Of a stretch of 64,000 bases of DNA, positions 1 to 7,841 are shown piece by piece. The stretch spans positions 1-64,000 of the forward strand of contig JAQGMI010000028.1 of the NCBI GenBank assembly GCA_028292435.1. Direction: 5' to 3'. The number at the start of each line of letters is the position of its first letter. The stretch's first letter is position 1. Under the pieces are notes generated by a model. It did no database searches. It saw only the letters and a list, made by a program, of their open reading frames with translations, and was not told where the DNA came from. Both the position numbers and the translations under genes were made by a program. Origin of the DNA: Betaproteobacteria bacterium (lineage in GTDB: Bacteria; Pseudomonadota; Gammaproteobacteria; Burkholderiales; SG8-41).

Positions 1-1
1 C

Positions 2-1570
2 GTCGGGCGCACGATGCTGACGAGGCGTACCGTTCATATCGTCGATATTCTCTCTGATCCGGATTTCACGAGGTCCGACATTTCAAGCATCGGCGGCTAC
101 TGCACGACGCTGGGCGTGCCGATGTTGCGCGGCAACCATCTCATCGGCGTTTTGGGCCTGATGCGGACGGGTAAACCCAAGCCCTTTACCGACAAACAGA
201 TCGAGCTGGTGACGACTTTCGCCGACCAGGCCGTCATCGCAATCGAAAACGTGCGGCTTTTCAAGGAAATCGACGCGCGCACGCGCGAACTCGCACAGTC
301 GGTTGAAACGCTTACGGCGCTGGGTGAAGTGAGCAGGGCGGTCAGTTCGACGCTCGAGGTCGAAAACGTCCTCGACATGATTGTTAGCAGCGCAAGTCAG
401 CTTGCCGGCGCGGACGCCTGCTCGATCTACGAGTACGACGAGATAAACGAGAAATTCGACCTGCGGTCGACGCACAACGTGGCACCGCAAATCGTTGAGG
501 CATTGCGGATGCTGCCGCTGCGCAAGAACGAGGGTGTGACAGGGCGCGCCGCCGAATCCGGCGAAGTCATGCAGATCCCCGACATTACTCAGCCCGGCGC
601 CTACGAAAGCCGCTTGCGCAAATTGATGGTCGGCGTGGGGTATAGGGCCGTTCTTTCGGTTCCGCTGCTGCGGGAAGACAAAATTATCGGCAGCCTGTCG
701 TTAACCCGCAAATCGCCCGGTGAATTTTCGTCCGCGGTAGTCAACGTACTCAAAACATTCGCTACGCAATCAGCACTCGCGATCCAGAACGCGAGGCTCT
801 TCCGCGAGATCGAGCAGAAAAGCAGCCAGCTCGAGACCGCCAACCGGCACAAGTCCGAGTTCCTCGCCAACATGTCTCACGAGCTGAGAACGCCGCTGAA
901 CGCAGTAATCGGATTTTCCGAGGTGCTGCAGCAGCGGATGTTCGGCGAGATCAATGACAAGCAGCTCGAGTATATAAATTACATCCACACATCCGGCAGT
1001 CATCTGTTGTCGCTGATCAACGATATCCTCGACCTCTCGAAAGTCGAGGCCGGTCGCATGGAACTCGACGTCACGGGATTCAATCTGCCGCTGGCGATCG
1101 AAAATTCGCTGGCGCTCGTCAGGGAACGCGCCACGCGCCACAGTATCGCGCTTGAATCTGCGGTCGATACCAAGCTTGCCGACATTGATGCCGATGAGCG
1201 CAAGTTCAAGCAGGTGATGCTAAATCTGCTGTCGAACGCAGTGAAATTTACGCCGGAAGGCGGACGGATTACGGTTGGCGCGCGGCAGGTCGATGGCGTG
1301 ATCGAAGTCAGTGTTACCGACACTGGCGTCGGCATTGCTGCGGAAGACTGCGAAGCGGTGTTCGAGGAGTTTCGTCAGGTCGGCAACGACTTCAAACGCA
1401 AGGCTGAAGGCACCGGACTCGGGCTCGCGCTTGCACGCAAATTTATCGAACTGCACGGCGGCCGGCTCTGGGTGACGAGCGAAATTGGCAAGGGCTCGAC
1501 CTTTGCATTTACGCTTCCCGCGCGCGCTGACGCTGATACTGCAACGACGACCCCGCCAGTTAGTCATTAG
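2..1570 (+). CDS. GAF-domain sensor histidine kinase (5' end outside window)
   Basis: Sensor kinase that autophosphorylates on His and passes the phosphate to a receiver domain. The frame is open to the left edge, so the true start lies upstream. Numbering from the ATG at 14, the sequence shows the end of one GAF domain (to about residue 80), a coiled linker, a second GAF domain (about 105-262), a HisKA domain with the H-box NMSHELRTPLN (His about 289), and a HATPase_c domain with an N box (LLSNAVKF, about 405), a G1 box (DTGVGIA, about 435) and a G2 box (GTGLGLALA). No membrane segment is visible in this part, so it may be cytosolic. The receiver gene starts 24 bases downstream and is the obvious partner. 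The signal is unknown. Confidence 0.93.
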   Translation, partial: VGRTMLTRRTVHIVDILSDPDFTRSDISSIGGYCTTLGVPMLRGNHLIGVLGLMRTGKPKPFTDKQIELVTTFADQAVIAIENVRLFKEIDARTRELAQSVETLTALGEVSRAVSSTLEVENVLDMIVSSASQLAGADACSIYEYDEINEKFDLRSTHNVAPQIVEALRMLPLRKNEGVTGRAAESGEVMQIPDITQPGAYESRLRKLMVGVGYRAVLSVPLLREDKIIGSLSLTRKSPGEFSSAVVNVLKTFATQSALAIQNARLFREIEQKSSQLETANRHKSEFLANMSHELRTPLNAVIGFSEVLQQRMFGEINDKQLEYINYIHTSGSHLLSLINDILDLSKVEAGRMELDVTGFNLPLAIENSLALVRERATRHSIALESAVDTKLADIDADERKFKQVMLNLLSNAVKFTPEGGRITVGARQVDGVIEVSVTDTGVGIAAEDCEAVFEEFRQVGNDFKRKAEGTGLGLALARKFIELHGGRLWVTSEIGKGSTFAFTLPARADADTATTTPPVSH

Positions 1571-1594
1571 CGAGTATTCAAGAGGCGATTTCAT

Positions 1595-1981
1595 ATGGCG
1601 AATGAACTCATTCTGATGATTGAAGACAACGCGGCCAACCGCACGCTCATCCGCGACGTGCTCAATTTCAAGGGTTATCAGACGCTCGAGGCTGAGACTG
1701 CAGAAGAGGGAATCGAGCTCGCGCGGGAAAAAAAACCGGCGCTGGTGCTAATGGATTTCCAGCTGCCCGGCATGAATGGCATCGATGCTTTTAATGTGCT
1801 GCGCGGCGATACGGCGACCAGTGCGATTCCGGTGATCGCGGTCACCGCTTCAGCGATGCCCGAAGACCGGAAGAAGATGCTCGCAGCCGGATTCGAGGGA
1901 GTGCAAACCAAGCCGATCCACGTAATGGAATTTATAAAAACGGTGGAAGACACGCTCAGGAAGGTTGCGGCAAAAACGTAA
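1595..1981 (+). CDS. Stand-alone response regulator receiver (CheY/DivK-like)
   Basis: Single-domain receiver of 128 residues with no output domain. Expected phosphorylation residues are all present: acidic pair E10/D11, phospho-acceptor D54 in LVLMDFQLPG, switch T84 and K106. It lies 24 bases after the GAF histidine kinase and probably forms one operon with it, serving as its phosphate acceptor or as a relay. Proteins of this type (DivK-like) act by protein-protein contact rather than by DNA binding. The target is not evident from the window. A gap of about 180 bases with a decayed gene follows. Confidence 0.93.
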   Translation: MANELILMIEDNAANRTLIRDVLNFKGYQTLEAETAEEGIELAREKKPALVLMDFQLPGMNGIDAFNVLRGDTATSAIPVIAVTASAMPEDRKKMLAAGFEGVQTKPIHVMEFIKTVEDTLRKVAAKT

Positions 1982-1995
1982 GCAGTCAGCCGGGG

Positions 1996-2129
1996 TCAGC
2001 CGCCGGCCCGATCCGCAGCAAGACCGGCGTCGCACTTCTTGCACTCGAGTGGTTTGCCGAGCGCGCCGGCTCTGCCTTCCGGCGTAGTTGCTCGTCGTCC
2101 TGGTGATAGCCGACGATGCGCTGTTCCAT
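1996..2129 (-). pseudogene. Decayed DUF3565-like gene (N- and C-terminal remnants)
   Basis: On the minus strand an ATG at 2129 opens MEQRIVGYHQDDE, which resembles the N-terminus of the small DUF3565 family (as I recall it). The family's C-terminal part, TPEGRAGALGKPLECKKCDAG, appears directly afterwards in another frame and ends at a stop at 1996-1998, with its CxxC pair intact. The middle of the domain is missing and the two parts are out of frame, so an internal deletion with a frameshift is the simplest reading. The family match is from memory and needs a profile search. The remnant lies between the receiver gene and the VOC gene. Confidence 0.5.
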
Positions 2130-2160
2130 AGCTGGAGCCGGCCGGCAGAACCTTTAAACG

Positions 2161-3042
2161 TCAGTCTGCGTGTTCCATGCCAGGAATTGCAGCGTCATAT
2201 CCCGGCGCGTAGTTCCGGTTGGTCTGAGTCGGATTGCGGTTAACGAGCGGGCGCGCATAGAGCGGATGCGTCATGCTGCGCACTTCATGCTCGATCGTGA
2301 ACAGCGCCTTGCCGCTGTCCGGTTCGACGATGTCTTTGAAGCGATATTGATACTGGTCGCTTTCTTCGGTAATTAAACCTTTTTGCAGCAGCCACTGGTA
2401 CGGCCCGGAAAAATCCGCGACGTAAATCTGGATGTGATGGCCGTCGTAGGCGGGATCCGTACGCTCGGTTTCGCGAAAATGCAGATGCTGTTCTTTACCG
2501 ACCATGACACGGGCGTAGCGGCCGGCGGCGTCGTTCTCGACCGTGGCGCGCGTCTTGAGCACCTGCCGATAAAATGCCGCGATGCCGGCGGCTACACCAA
2601 CGGGCACTTCGAATTCGACATACGGCATGCCGAGCTTAATGCGGCCGAAACGCTGCGCATCGGGCGCATGGCAGCGAATGCGGTTGCCCCACGGACACAT
2701 CGCCTCGACGTAGCCTTCATGCTCGGTGACTTTGAATTTTGTGTGCGCTAGCCGGTCTTTGACGGTTGCAAGCCGCTTCAGCAACGCCGCGCGGTCGGGC
2801 AGCACGAGCCCCGCGTGGCCGCGCAGCACCTGTGGCTTTTGCGTCGGCAGGTGAAACTGGCTGCGTCCGACGTTGACCCACATGTTGTCGAGCTCCGTCA
2901 TGATGTACGGATCGCGCGTGAGCCCGAGCCCCTTGATGTAGAAAAGCGTCGCCAGCTGCTGATCGGGCACCGTCACGTTGACGTGCTCGAGTGCGACGAT
3001 GTTGCCGAGATCTTCGGCGGTGCGGTCGAAAGTGCCTGCCAT
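2161..3042 (-). CDS. VOC (glyoxalase/bleomycin-resistance/dioxygenase) superfamily protein
   Basis: Protein of 293 residues with two vicinal-oxygen-chelate modules. The first opens with ALEHVNVTVPDQQLATLFYI (about residues 17-36), the second starts near residue 155 (MPYVEFEVPVGVAAGIAAFY). Two-module VOC proteins include extradiol dioxygenases and metal-dependent lyases or isomerases, but I cannot assign a substrate. The start is supported by a GGAGA element just upstream of the ATG. It lies downstream of the MFS carrier (3109) on the same strand with a 66-base gap, so the two may be co-transcribed and act on the same imported compound, which is inference. Confidence 0.85.
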   Translation of the reverse strand: MAGTFDRTAEDLGNIVALEHVNVTVPDQQLATLFYIKGLGLTRDPYIMTELDNMWVNVGRSQFHLPTQKPQVLRGHAGLVLPDRAALLKRLATVKDRLAHTKFKVTEHEGYVEAMCPWGNRIRCHAPDAQRFGRIKLGMPYVEFEVPVGVAAGIAAFYRQVLKTRATVENDAAGRYARVMVGKEQHLHFRETERTDPAYDGHHIQIYVADFSGPYQWLLQKGLITEESDQYQYRFKDIVEPDSGKALFTIEHEVRSMTHPLYARPLVNRNPTQTNRNYAPGYDAAIPGMEHAD

Positions 3043-3108
3043 TTCGCGTCTCCGGAAGTGTCCTGCGGTTCGCTTGAGTTCCAGTTTACCAATGCCTGCC
3101 GCGCAATG

Positions 3109-4314
3109 TCAGTGCTTCACCGCGAAGGAGAAGCTGATAGCCGACAGCACAGCGCATGCCGCCAGCGTCCAGATCACGGCGTTGTAGCCGCCGGCCGCCG
3201 ACCAAATCACCGCAGCGACGAGCGGGCCCAGCGAGCGCGACGCCAGCACCGGCGCCGCAAGCGCACCATTGACCGCACCATAGCGGTCGTGGCCGAATAC
3301 CTCGGCAGGGATGATGCCGCGCGCAATAGTCATGATGCCGTTGCTCGCGCCATAGAGGACGACGAACACCAGGATCAACCATCGATTGACGCCAGCGGTG
3401 CCAAGCACCACCAGCGCGACGGGCAGAAATACGAAGGCGAGCATCGCAACCTGAGTTGCGCGAAAGCGTGCGCCGACCATGTATTCACCGATGCGTCCGA
3501 CAACCTGCATCGGGCCGACGAGCGCGGCGAGCCAGACTGCGTCGCTCATCGCGAACCCGCGTTCGAAGAGCAGTGGAATCAGGTGGATCGACATGGCGGA
3601 AAACGCGAGCATGTTCGCAGTGAACGACGCTGCGAGCATCATGAATTGGCGCGTGAGCACGATGTGCCGGATCGACTGCGAACCGGCGATTATTGTTGCG
3701 GTGGATACGTCCCGGTGCCTTTGCGCTTTGATGCGGGGCAGTCCCCACCAGTGCAGCGGTGCGCATACGGCGAAATTGAGCAACGCCAGGATCATCACTG
3801 CCTGCCGCCAGCCGAGGGCTGAGATCAGTTCTTGCGTGAGCGGCCAGAAGACCGTGCTCGCGAGGCCGCCGGCGAGCGTCAGGGCGGTGATGCCTTTGCG
3901 CGCGTCCGCGCCGAAGCTCAACGTAATCACCGTAAATGCGGGGTCATACAGCACCGCGCCCATCGCGATGCCTAAACCGATCCACGTTACATAGAAGACG
4001 GCCAGCGAATCGATCTGGCTCAACAATAAAAGCATCAGCGACGCGAGGACCGAGCCGGCAGCCATGACGTGGCGGCCGCCGAAGCGGTCGATCAGCGTGC
4101 CGACGGGGTAGGCGGCAAGACCGCTGCATACCATGCTGAGTGAGAATGCTCCGACAATCGCATCGCGGCTCCAGCCGAGTTCGCGCTCGATCGGCGCGAT
4201 GAGCACGGAAATCGCGTAGAACAACGATCCCCAGGATATGACCGAGGTGATCGACAGCACCCAGACGATCGACCACGGCGGTCTTCGCGGCGCGCTGCCT
4301 CCAGAGTTGATCAA
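3109..4314 (-). CDS. MFS transporter (MCT/OFA-like organic-acid carrier)
   Basis: Integral membrane carrier of 401 residues with about 12 hydrophobic segments in two halves separated by a basic loop (PRIKAQRHRD). The loop after the second helix has an MFS-like motif A (GTLIDRFGGRHVM). The overall look, with the first helix starting near residue 14 and a large acyl-acid type core, resembles monocarboxylate or oxalate/formate-type carriers; the substrate is inferred only by class. The predicted start is a TTG (4314). No better ATG is present near the first helix, so the exact start is uncertain. An intercistronic palindrome separates it from the MaoC gene upstream. Confidence 0.88.
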   Translation of the reverse strand: MINSGGSAPRRPPWSIVWVLSITSVISWGSLFYAISVLIAPIERELGWSRDAIVGAFSLSMVCSGLAAYPVGTLIDRFGGRHVMAAGSVLASLMLLLLSQIDSLAVFYVTWIGLGIAMGAVLYDPAFTVITLSFGADARKGITALTLAGGLASTVFWPLTQELISALGWRQAVMILALLNFAVCAPLHWWGLPRIKAQRHRDVSTATIIAGSQSIRHIVLTRQFMMLAASFTANMLAFSAMSIHLIPLLFERGFAMSDAVWLAALVGPMQVVGRIGEYMVGARFRATQVAMLAFVFLPVALVVLGTAGVNRWLILVFVVLYGASNGIMTIARGIIPAEVFGHDRYGAVNGALAAPVLASRSLGPLVAAVIWSAAGGYNAVIWTLAACAVLSAISFSFAVKH

Positions 4315-4330
4315 GGCTGAAAATCTTTCA

Positions 4331-4483
4331 CCGCAAAGGACGCAAAGGACGCGAAGGAAACCTGGAATCGAAAGTTAACGTGGGCGATCCGAACTTCCAT
4401 CTTATTTTCATGTGGTGGATTTAACGTGTGATACCCGCCCGACCTGAATGTCGCTCTGCCTTCTTTTGCGTCCTTGGCCGTTC
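4331..4483. repeat. Intercistronic long imperfect palindrome, copy 1
   Basis: The left arm (4331-4360) reads CCGCAAAGGACGC followed by AAAGGACGCGAAGGAAA. The right arm (4459-4483) carries the degenerate inverse, CCTTCTTTTGCGTCCTTGGCCGTT. It fills the spacer between two minus-strand genes (MaoC upstream, MFS downstream). The same pair of arms recurs near 10835-10950, 12028-12156 and 36750-36919. In RNA it would fold as a long imperfect hairpin. There is no T-tract typical of a Rho-independent terminator. Confidence 0.8.
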
Positions 4484-4501
4484 AGGCTTTAGATCGATTT
4501 C

Positions 4502-5362
4502 TCACGGCAGGATTTCCGCACGTCCGTTGTTGAGTACCGTGACACCGCGTGCGGGCACGGTCGACCGGAAAGAGATGATATTACCGGCTCGCCACATTTC
4601 GGTGCGTATGGTTTCGCCCGGATACACCGGCGAGGAAAACCGGCCTTCCATGTTTTTGAAACGGCTGGCGTCGTAATCGCAGCAGGTCTTGAGCAGCGCA
4701 TGGGCGGCGACGCTGAAAGTTGCGCGGCCGTGCAGGATCGGCATTTTGAAACCGGCTTTCTGCGCGTAGGCGGGATCGGCGTGCAGCGGGTTGTAATCGC
4801 CCGACAAGCGATAAATGAGCGCGGCCTGGGGCAGCGTCGGCAGATCGCACGTCATTTCGGGCGCGGTCGTTGGAATCGGATGCTGCGGTTTGCCGGGGCC
4901 GGCGGGACCGCCAAAGCCGCCGTCGGCGCGGCAGAACGTAGTCGATGTCAGTGTGCAGACGACTTCGCTCGTTACCTTATCCCGCACGGTGCATTCGGTC
5001 ATCACGAGCGCACCTTTGTCCTTGCCTTTATCGAGCACGCCGACCACTTTCGTCAGTCCGACAATCGCGCGATCGACAGGCAACGGTTTATGAATTTTGA
5101 AACCTTGTTCGCCATGCACGACATGACTGCGCGTGATGCCGGTTTCGCCTTGCGCATGCCACGGTCCCGGGTAGCCGAGGATGGTCGCCATCGATGGCAA
5201 CGCTTCGAGATTCGGCTCGTAAACGAATTTCAGCTGATTGGAATCGCAGGGATCGCCGCCGAGTCCTACGCCGAGAGCATACAGAATGGTGTCGCGCTTA
5301 CTCAGCTGCTGTTCGACTTCGGGAATTTTCCAATTGATAAGCGTGTCGTAATTAATCGGCAT
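4502..5362 (-). CDS. MaoC-family (2-enoyl-CoA hydratase 2) dehydratase
   Basis: Double hot-dog protein of 286 residues. The C-terminal half carries the hydratase-2 signature SGDYNPLHADPAYA, with D189, N191 and H194 matching the catalytic Asp/His of R-specific enoyl-CoA hydratases. The N-terminal half (about 1-150) is the non-catalytic MaoC_dehydrat_N-like repeat. Family members hydrate trans-2-enoyl-CoA, including long or branched acyl and steroid side-chain CoA esters; the chain length here cannot be read. The start has an upstream GGAGA. It is divergent from the peroxiredoxin gene, with 142 bases between them. Confidence 0.9.
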   Translation of the reverse strand: MPINYDTLINWKIPEVEQQLSKRDTILYALGVGLGGDPCDSNQLKFVYEPNLEALPSMATILGYPGPWHAQGETGITRSHVVHGEQGFKIHKPLPVDRAIVGLTKVVGVLDKGKDKGALVMTECTVRDKVTSEVVCTLTSTTFCRADGGFGGPAGPGKPQHPIPTTAPEMTCDLPTLPQAALIYRLSGDYNPLHADPAYAQKAGFKMPILHGRATFSVAAHALLKTCCDYDASRFKNMEGRFSSPVYPGETIRTEMWRAGNIISFRSTVPARGVTVLNNGRAEILP

Positions 5363-5457
5363 GCGATGGATCTCCGTGGCGGGCGGCCGTTAATTTGTAA
5401 AATCTGCTGACGGAATTCCAGAGGTCGCCGAGCAAATTAGAGGCGTTGTTTGGCCTG

Positions 5458-5463
5458 TATACT
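5458..5463 (+). promoter_or_regulatory. Possible -10 box for the peroxiredoxin gene
   Basis: A TATACT hexamer stands 42 bases before the peroxiredoxin ATG in the only stretch of the divergent spacer that is not GC-rich. The region 17 bases upstream holds no good TTGACA match, so the -35 part is weak or absent. The call rests on position and the -10 match alone. Confidence 0.35.
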
Positions 5464-5504
5464 ATCACACGAAAAATGCAGTATTTCGAGTCAAGGAGAA
5501 TGCA

Positions 5505-6008
5505 ATGACGATCAAAGTGGGCGACAAAATGCCCGCCGGGAAAATGTGGGAATTGCCGGTTGAATGGATTGCCGGATGCCCTGTGGGCGCGGACGAAATT
5601 AATTTACCTGATGCGCTAAAGGGCAAGCGCATCGCCTGGTTCGGTCTACCGGGCGCATACACGCCCACCTGAAGTGCGTCTCACCTGCCCGGTTTCGTGC
5701 AGGAGGCGGACAAAATTAAAGCCAAGGGCGTTGATGAAATCTGGTGCGTCTCGGTCAACGACGCATTCGCAATGGCGGCGTGGGGCAAAGACAACAATGC
5801 CGCAGGCAAGGTGCGCATGATTGCAGACGGCAACGCGCAATACAGCGAAGCGCTCGGCTTATCGGTCGACCTGACCGCGCGCGGCATGGGCATCCGTTCC
5901 CAGCGCTATTCGATGGTGATCGATGACGGCGTCGTAAAAATTCTGAACACCGAAGCGCCGGGCAAGTTTGAAACGAGCAGTGCATCGAAAATGCTCGAGC
6001 AGTTGTAG
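5505..6008 (+). CDS. Peroxiredoxin (Prx5-like redoxin) with in-frame TGA at the peroxidatic Cys: candidate selenoprotein
   Basis: Reading TGA (5670-5672) as selenocysteine gives one 167-residue thiol-peroxidase-type protein of normal length for the Prx5/redoxin family. Such enzymes reduce hydrogen peroxide and organic peroxides in the cytosol with thioredoxin, glutaredoxin or glutathione. The motif PxxxTxxC appears as LPGAYTPT then TGA (P49, T53, position 56) then SASHLPGF. The typical family sequence there is TPTCSxxHLPG, so the stop codon replaces exactly the peroxidatic Cys. The conserved Arg is R131 in GIRSQRYSMV, and C81 lies in WCVSVNDAF. Both flanks are free of other lesions. AAGGAGA precedes the ATG by a normal distance. 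A hairpin with a GGU loop follows the TGA. Alternatives are a fresh nonsense mutation or an assembly error turning TGC/TGT into TGA. No sel genes lie in the window, so Sec insertion depends on loci elsewhere. Confidence 0.72.
5670..5711 (+). promoter_or_regulatory. Putative bacterial SECIS element overlapping the TGA codon
   Basis: Directly after the TGA, CCTGC (5684-5688) pairs with GCAGG (5699-5703), optionally extended by C5689-G5697 with U5698 bulged. Below an A-A mismatch, C5682-G5705 and U5681-G5706 continue the stem. The apical loop holds GGU at 5691-5693, which is positions 22-24 when the U of UGA is counted as 1, the same spacing I recall for the loop GGU of the E. coli fdhF element. 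Weak points are a short lower stem, and that U17 (5686), bulged in fdhF, is paired here. Folding was done by eye. Confidence 0.5.
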
Positions 6009-6024
6009 TATCGGAACACGCGAT

Positions 6025-6054
6025 GCGTCATGCCGGCCGGCGCCGGCATGACGC
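6025..6054. repeat. Perfect 13-bp inverted repeat (REP-like or terminator stem)
   Basis: GCGTCATGCCGGC and its exact inverse GCCGGCATGACGC are separated by 4 bases, 17 bases after the peroxiredoxin stop codon and before the thioesterase gene. The arms would form a very stable hairpin. No run of T follows, so it looks more like a repetitive extragenic palindrome or an mRNA-stabilising structure than a standard Rho-independent terminator. Confidence 0.7.
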
Positions 6055-6081
6055 TAAGCGTTAAAACAAAACAGGGAAAGC

Positions 6082-6558
6082 ATGACAAAAGCAGCGACTC
6101 CAACTCAAAACAAGAAATCCACCAAAACCCCGCATCCGCTCTCCGATCGTAAACGCTACAAGGTCTGGAACACCGACAAGCTCCGGCTGACCGACGTCGA
6201 TCATCAGCATCACGTCAACAACGCAATCTTTGCCGTGCTGTATACCAGTGTGCGCGCCGATTTCCTTGCGGCCTACGTGCGGCCGCTGGTCGCCAAGACC
6301 GACATGTTCGCGATGGTCAAGATCACGATCGAGTACCTGGCCGAGATGCATTACCCCGGACAGGTCGAGGTCGGGATCGCAATCAAGAAGCTCGGCAGCA
6401 GCTCGCTCACGTTCGCTCAGGCCATGTATAAGGACGGCGTGTGCGTATCGGTCGCCGAAGCGGTCATGGTCCTGCTCGATCCGCTGACACGCCGCGCGAA
6501 GCCGCTGCCAACAGGACTTGAAACCCAGCTCAAGCGGTTCATCGACGCGGCGGAGTGA
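6082..6558 (+). CDS. Acyl-CoA thioesterase, hot-dog fold (4-hydroxybenzoyl-CoA thioesterase-like)
   Basis: Protein of 158 residues. After a basic, low-complexity N-terminal tail (residues 1-30) comes a single hot-dog domain with the motif DVDHQHHVNNAIFAVL, resembling the D-x-(x)-x-H-V-N-N active-site region of the 4HBT/YbgC class. The family hydrolyses acyl-CoA or aroyl-CoA thioesters in the cytosol. The substrate is not determinable. AGGGAAA precedes the ATG. It lies 73 bases after the peroxiredoxin gene with a strong hairpin between, so co-transcription is uncertain. Confidence 0.85.
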   Translation: MTKAATPTQNKKSTKTPHPLSDRKRYKVWNTDKLRLTDVDHQHHVNNAIFAVLYTSVRADFLAAYVRPLVAKTDMFAMVKITIEYLAEMHYPGQVEVGIAIKKLGSSSLTFAQAMYKDGVCVSVAEAVMVLLDPLTRRAKPLPTGLETQLKRFIDAAE

Positions 6559-6585
6559 CGGTCACTCACGCCGCCCGCGGATAAT

Positions 6586-7701
6586 TTACTTCGGCGCTTT
6601 GGATACGTCCTGCGCGGTAATGGTGCCGAGCGGGAGTGTCGCCTTGGCGTCTTTCGCGACTTTGCGCGCAATGGAATCATCGAGCGCGCCGGATGCCGGC
6701 TTGTCGACGTCGATGGCCTTGGTCTCGTGCAGATACACGTAAGTCTCGGCGAGTAATTTCTTCACGCGATCGTCGAATACGAACGGTTTTTCATCGCGCT
6801 GCGGGCTGCCGCCGGCAGCTTTCGGGATTGCGCCATAGAGTGAAAACCACGCCATCGGCACCGTGATGCCGGCGGTCTGGCCTTTGACGAATTCCGCGAC
6901 CTTGGTCCAATTTTTAGGATCGAGCACGTAGCGTTGCGCTTCGAGCTCGGTCTTCAGCCACGCCTCGACGATGTCGGGATGCTGCTTCATGAAATCTTCG
7001 CGCATTGCGATGGCGCCCGCATCCGGGATGCCGAACGTAAATCCCGTTGCAACCACGCGCCCCGCGCCTTCGCCGACGATGTCGCCGATGCGCGAAACGG
7101 ACGGCTCCCACAGCACCGCGCCGTCAATTTTTCCGGTGCGCAGATTGGTTGCGATGACTTCAATCGATTGATTCAGGATCTGCGCGGGTTTGATCTTGGT
7201 TTTCTCGATCAAGAGTCCGAGAAAGCGGTGCGCGCAGCTGCCTTGCGGCGTGGCGACGACTTTGCCGTCCAGCCACTTGACGGCCTCATCCGGTGTGGCG
7301 AATTTCGGTGCATCGGCACGCACCATTACGACATTGCAACGTTGTCCTTGGGACATGCCAGTATTGGCAACGAGATTTATGGGCGCGACATTGCGCTTGG
7401 TGGTTGCGACGACCGCCGGCATATCACCTAGATACCCGATCTGCTGCTTGTTCGCGAGCATCTGGTTGACGATGATCGAGCCCTGAAGCGCGGCCTGGAA
7501 TTCGACTTCGCTGCCGGGCGGCAGGTATTTCTTCCACAGCTCCAGCGCGCGAATCACGACCGCTGAGTACGAAATCGTATCGTAAGGCTGGTAACCGATG
7601 GTCAATTTCACCGGCTCGGCCGCAGACACGCGGCACACGACACAAAATGTCAGCAGGGCGGTAGTAAACACGCGATTAAGCGCGTTGAATGGCTTGGGCA
7701 T
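6586..7701 (-). CDS. Periplasmic binding protein, NitT/TauT-type ABC transporter
   Basis: 371 residues with a Sec signal peptide (FTTALLTFCVVCRVSAAEP, cleavage near residue 28) and an NMT1/SsuA-like fold: LTIGYQPYDTISYSAVVIRALELW, then MLANKQQIGYLGDMPAV and ATPQGSCAHRFLG. Relatives bind nitrate, taurine, alkanesulfonates or pyrimidine precursors; the ligand cannot be told here. No permease or ATPase gene is adjacent, so it must share membrane parts encoded elsewhere or be an orphan receptor. AAAGGAGAG precedes the ATG at a good distance. Confidence 0.9.
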   Translation of the reverse strand: MPKPFNALNRVFTTALLTFCVVCRVSAAEPVKLTIGYQPYDTISYSAVVIRALELWKKYLPPGSEVEFQAALQGSIIVNQMLANKQQIGYLGDMPAVVATTKRNVAPINLVANTGMSQGQRCNVVMVRADAPKFATPDEAVKWLDGKVVATPQGSCAHRFLGLLIEKTKIKPAQILNQSIEVIATNLRTGKIDGAVLWEPSVSRIGDIVGEGAGRVVATGFTFGIPDAGAIAMREDFMKQHPDIVEAWLKTELEAQRYVLDPKNWTKVAEFVKGQTAGITVPMAWFSLYGAIPKAAGGSPQRDEKPFVFDDRVKKLLAETYVYLHETKAIDVDKPASGALDDSIARKVAKDAKATLPLGTITAQDVSKAPK

Positions 7702-7841
7702 GGCACTCTCCTTTGGTGTGACGCGACGATCTTGGCCGTCGTGACGTGCACATCATAGGCGCAGCGACACTGCCGCGGTATAGAGTTTTGCGATGCCCCT
7801 ATGCGAAGAAGTTATGGGGAGGAGGGCGCCCGCACGCCCGG

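Noticed and set aside
2815..3822. Plus-strand open frame of 335 codons
   Set aside because: It spans parts of the VOC and MFS genes on the other strand, crosses their boundary, and shows no protein-like pattern.
5697..6008. Stand-alone short peroxiredoxin starting at a GTG after the TGA
   Set aside because: It would lack the active-site segment, and no ribosome-binding site precedes it; the full frame from 5505 explains both halves.
6025..6054. Rho-independent terminator call for the palindrome after the peroxiredoxin
   Set aside because: No T-tract follows on either side, so I list it as a repeat.
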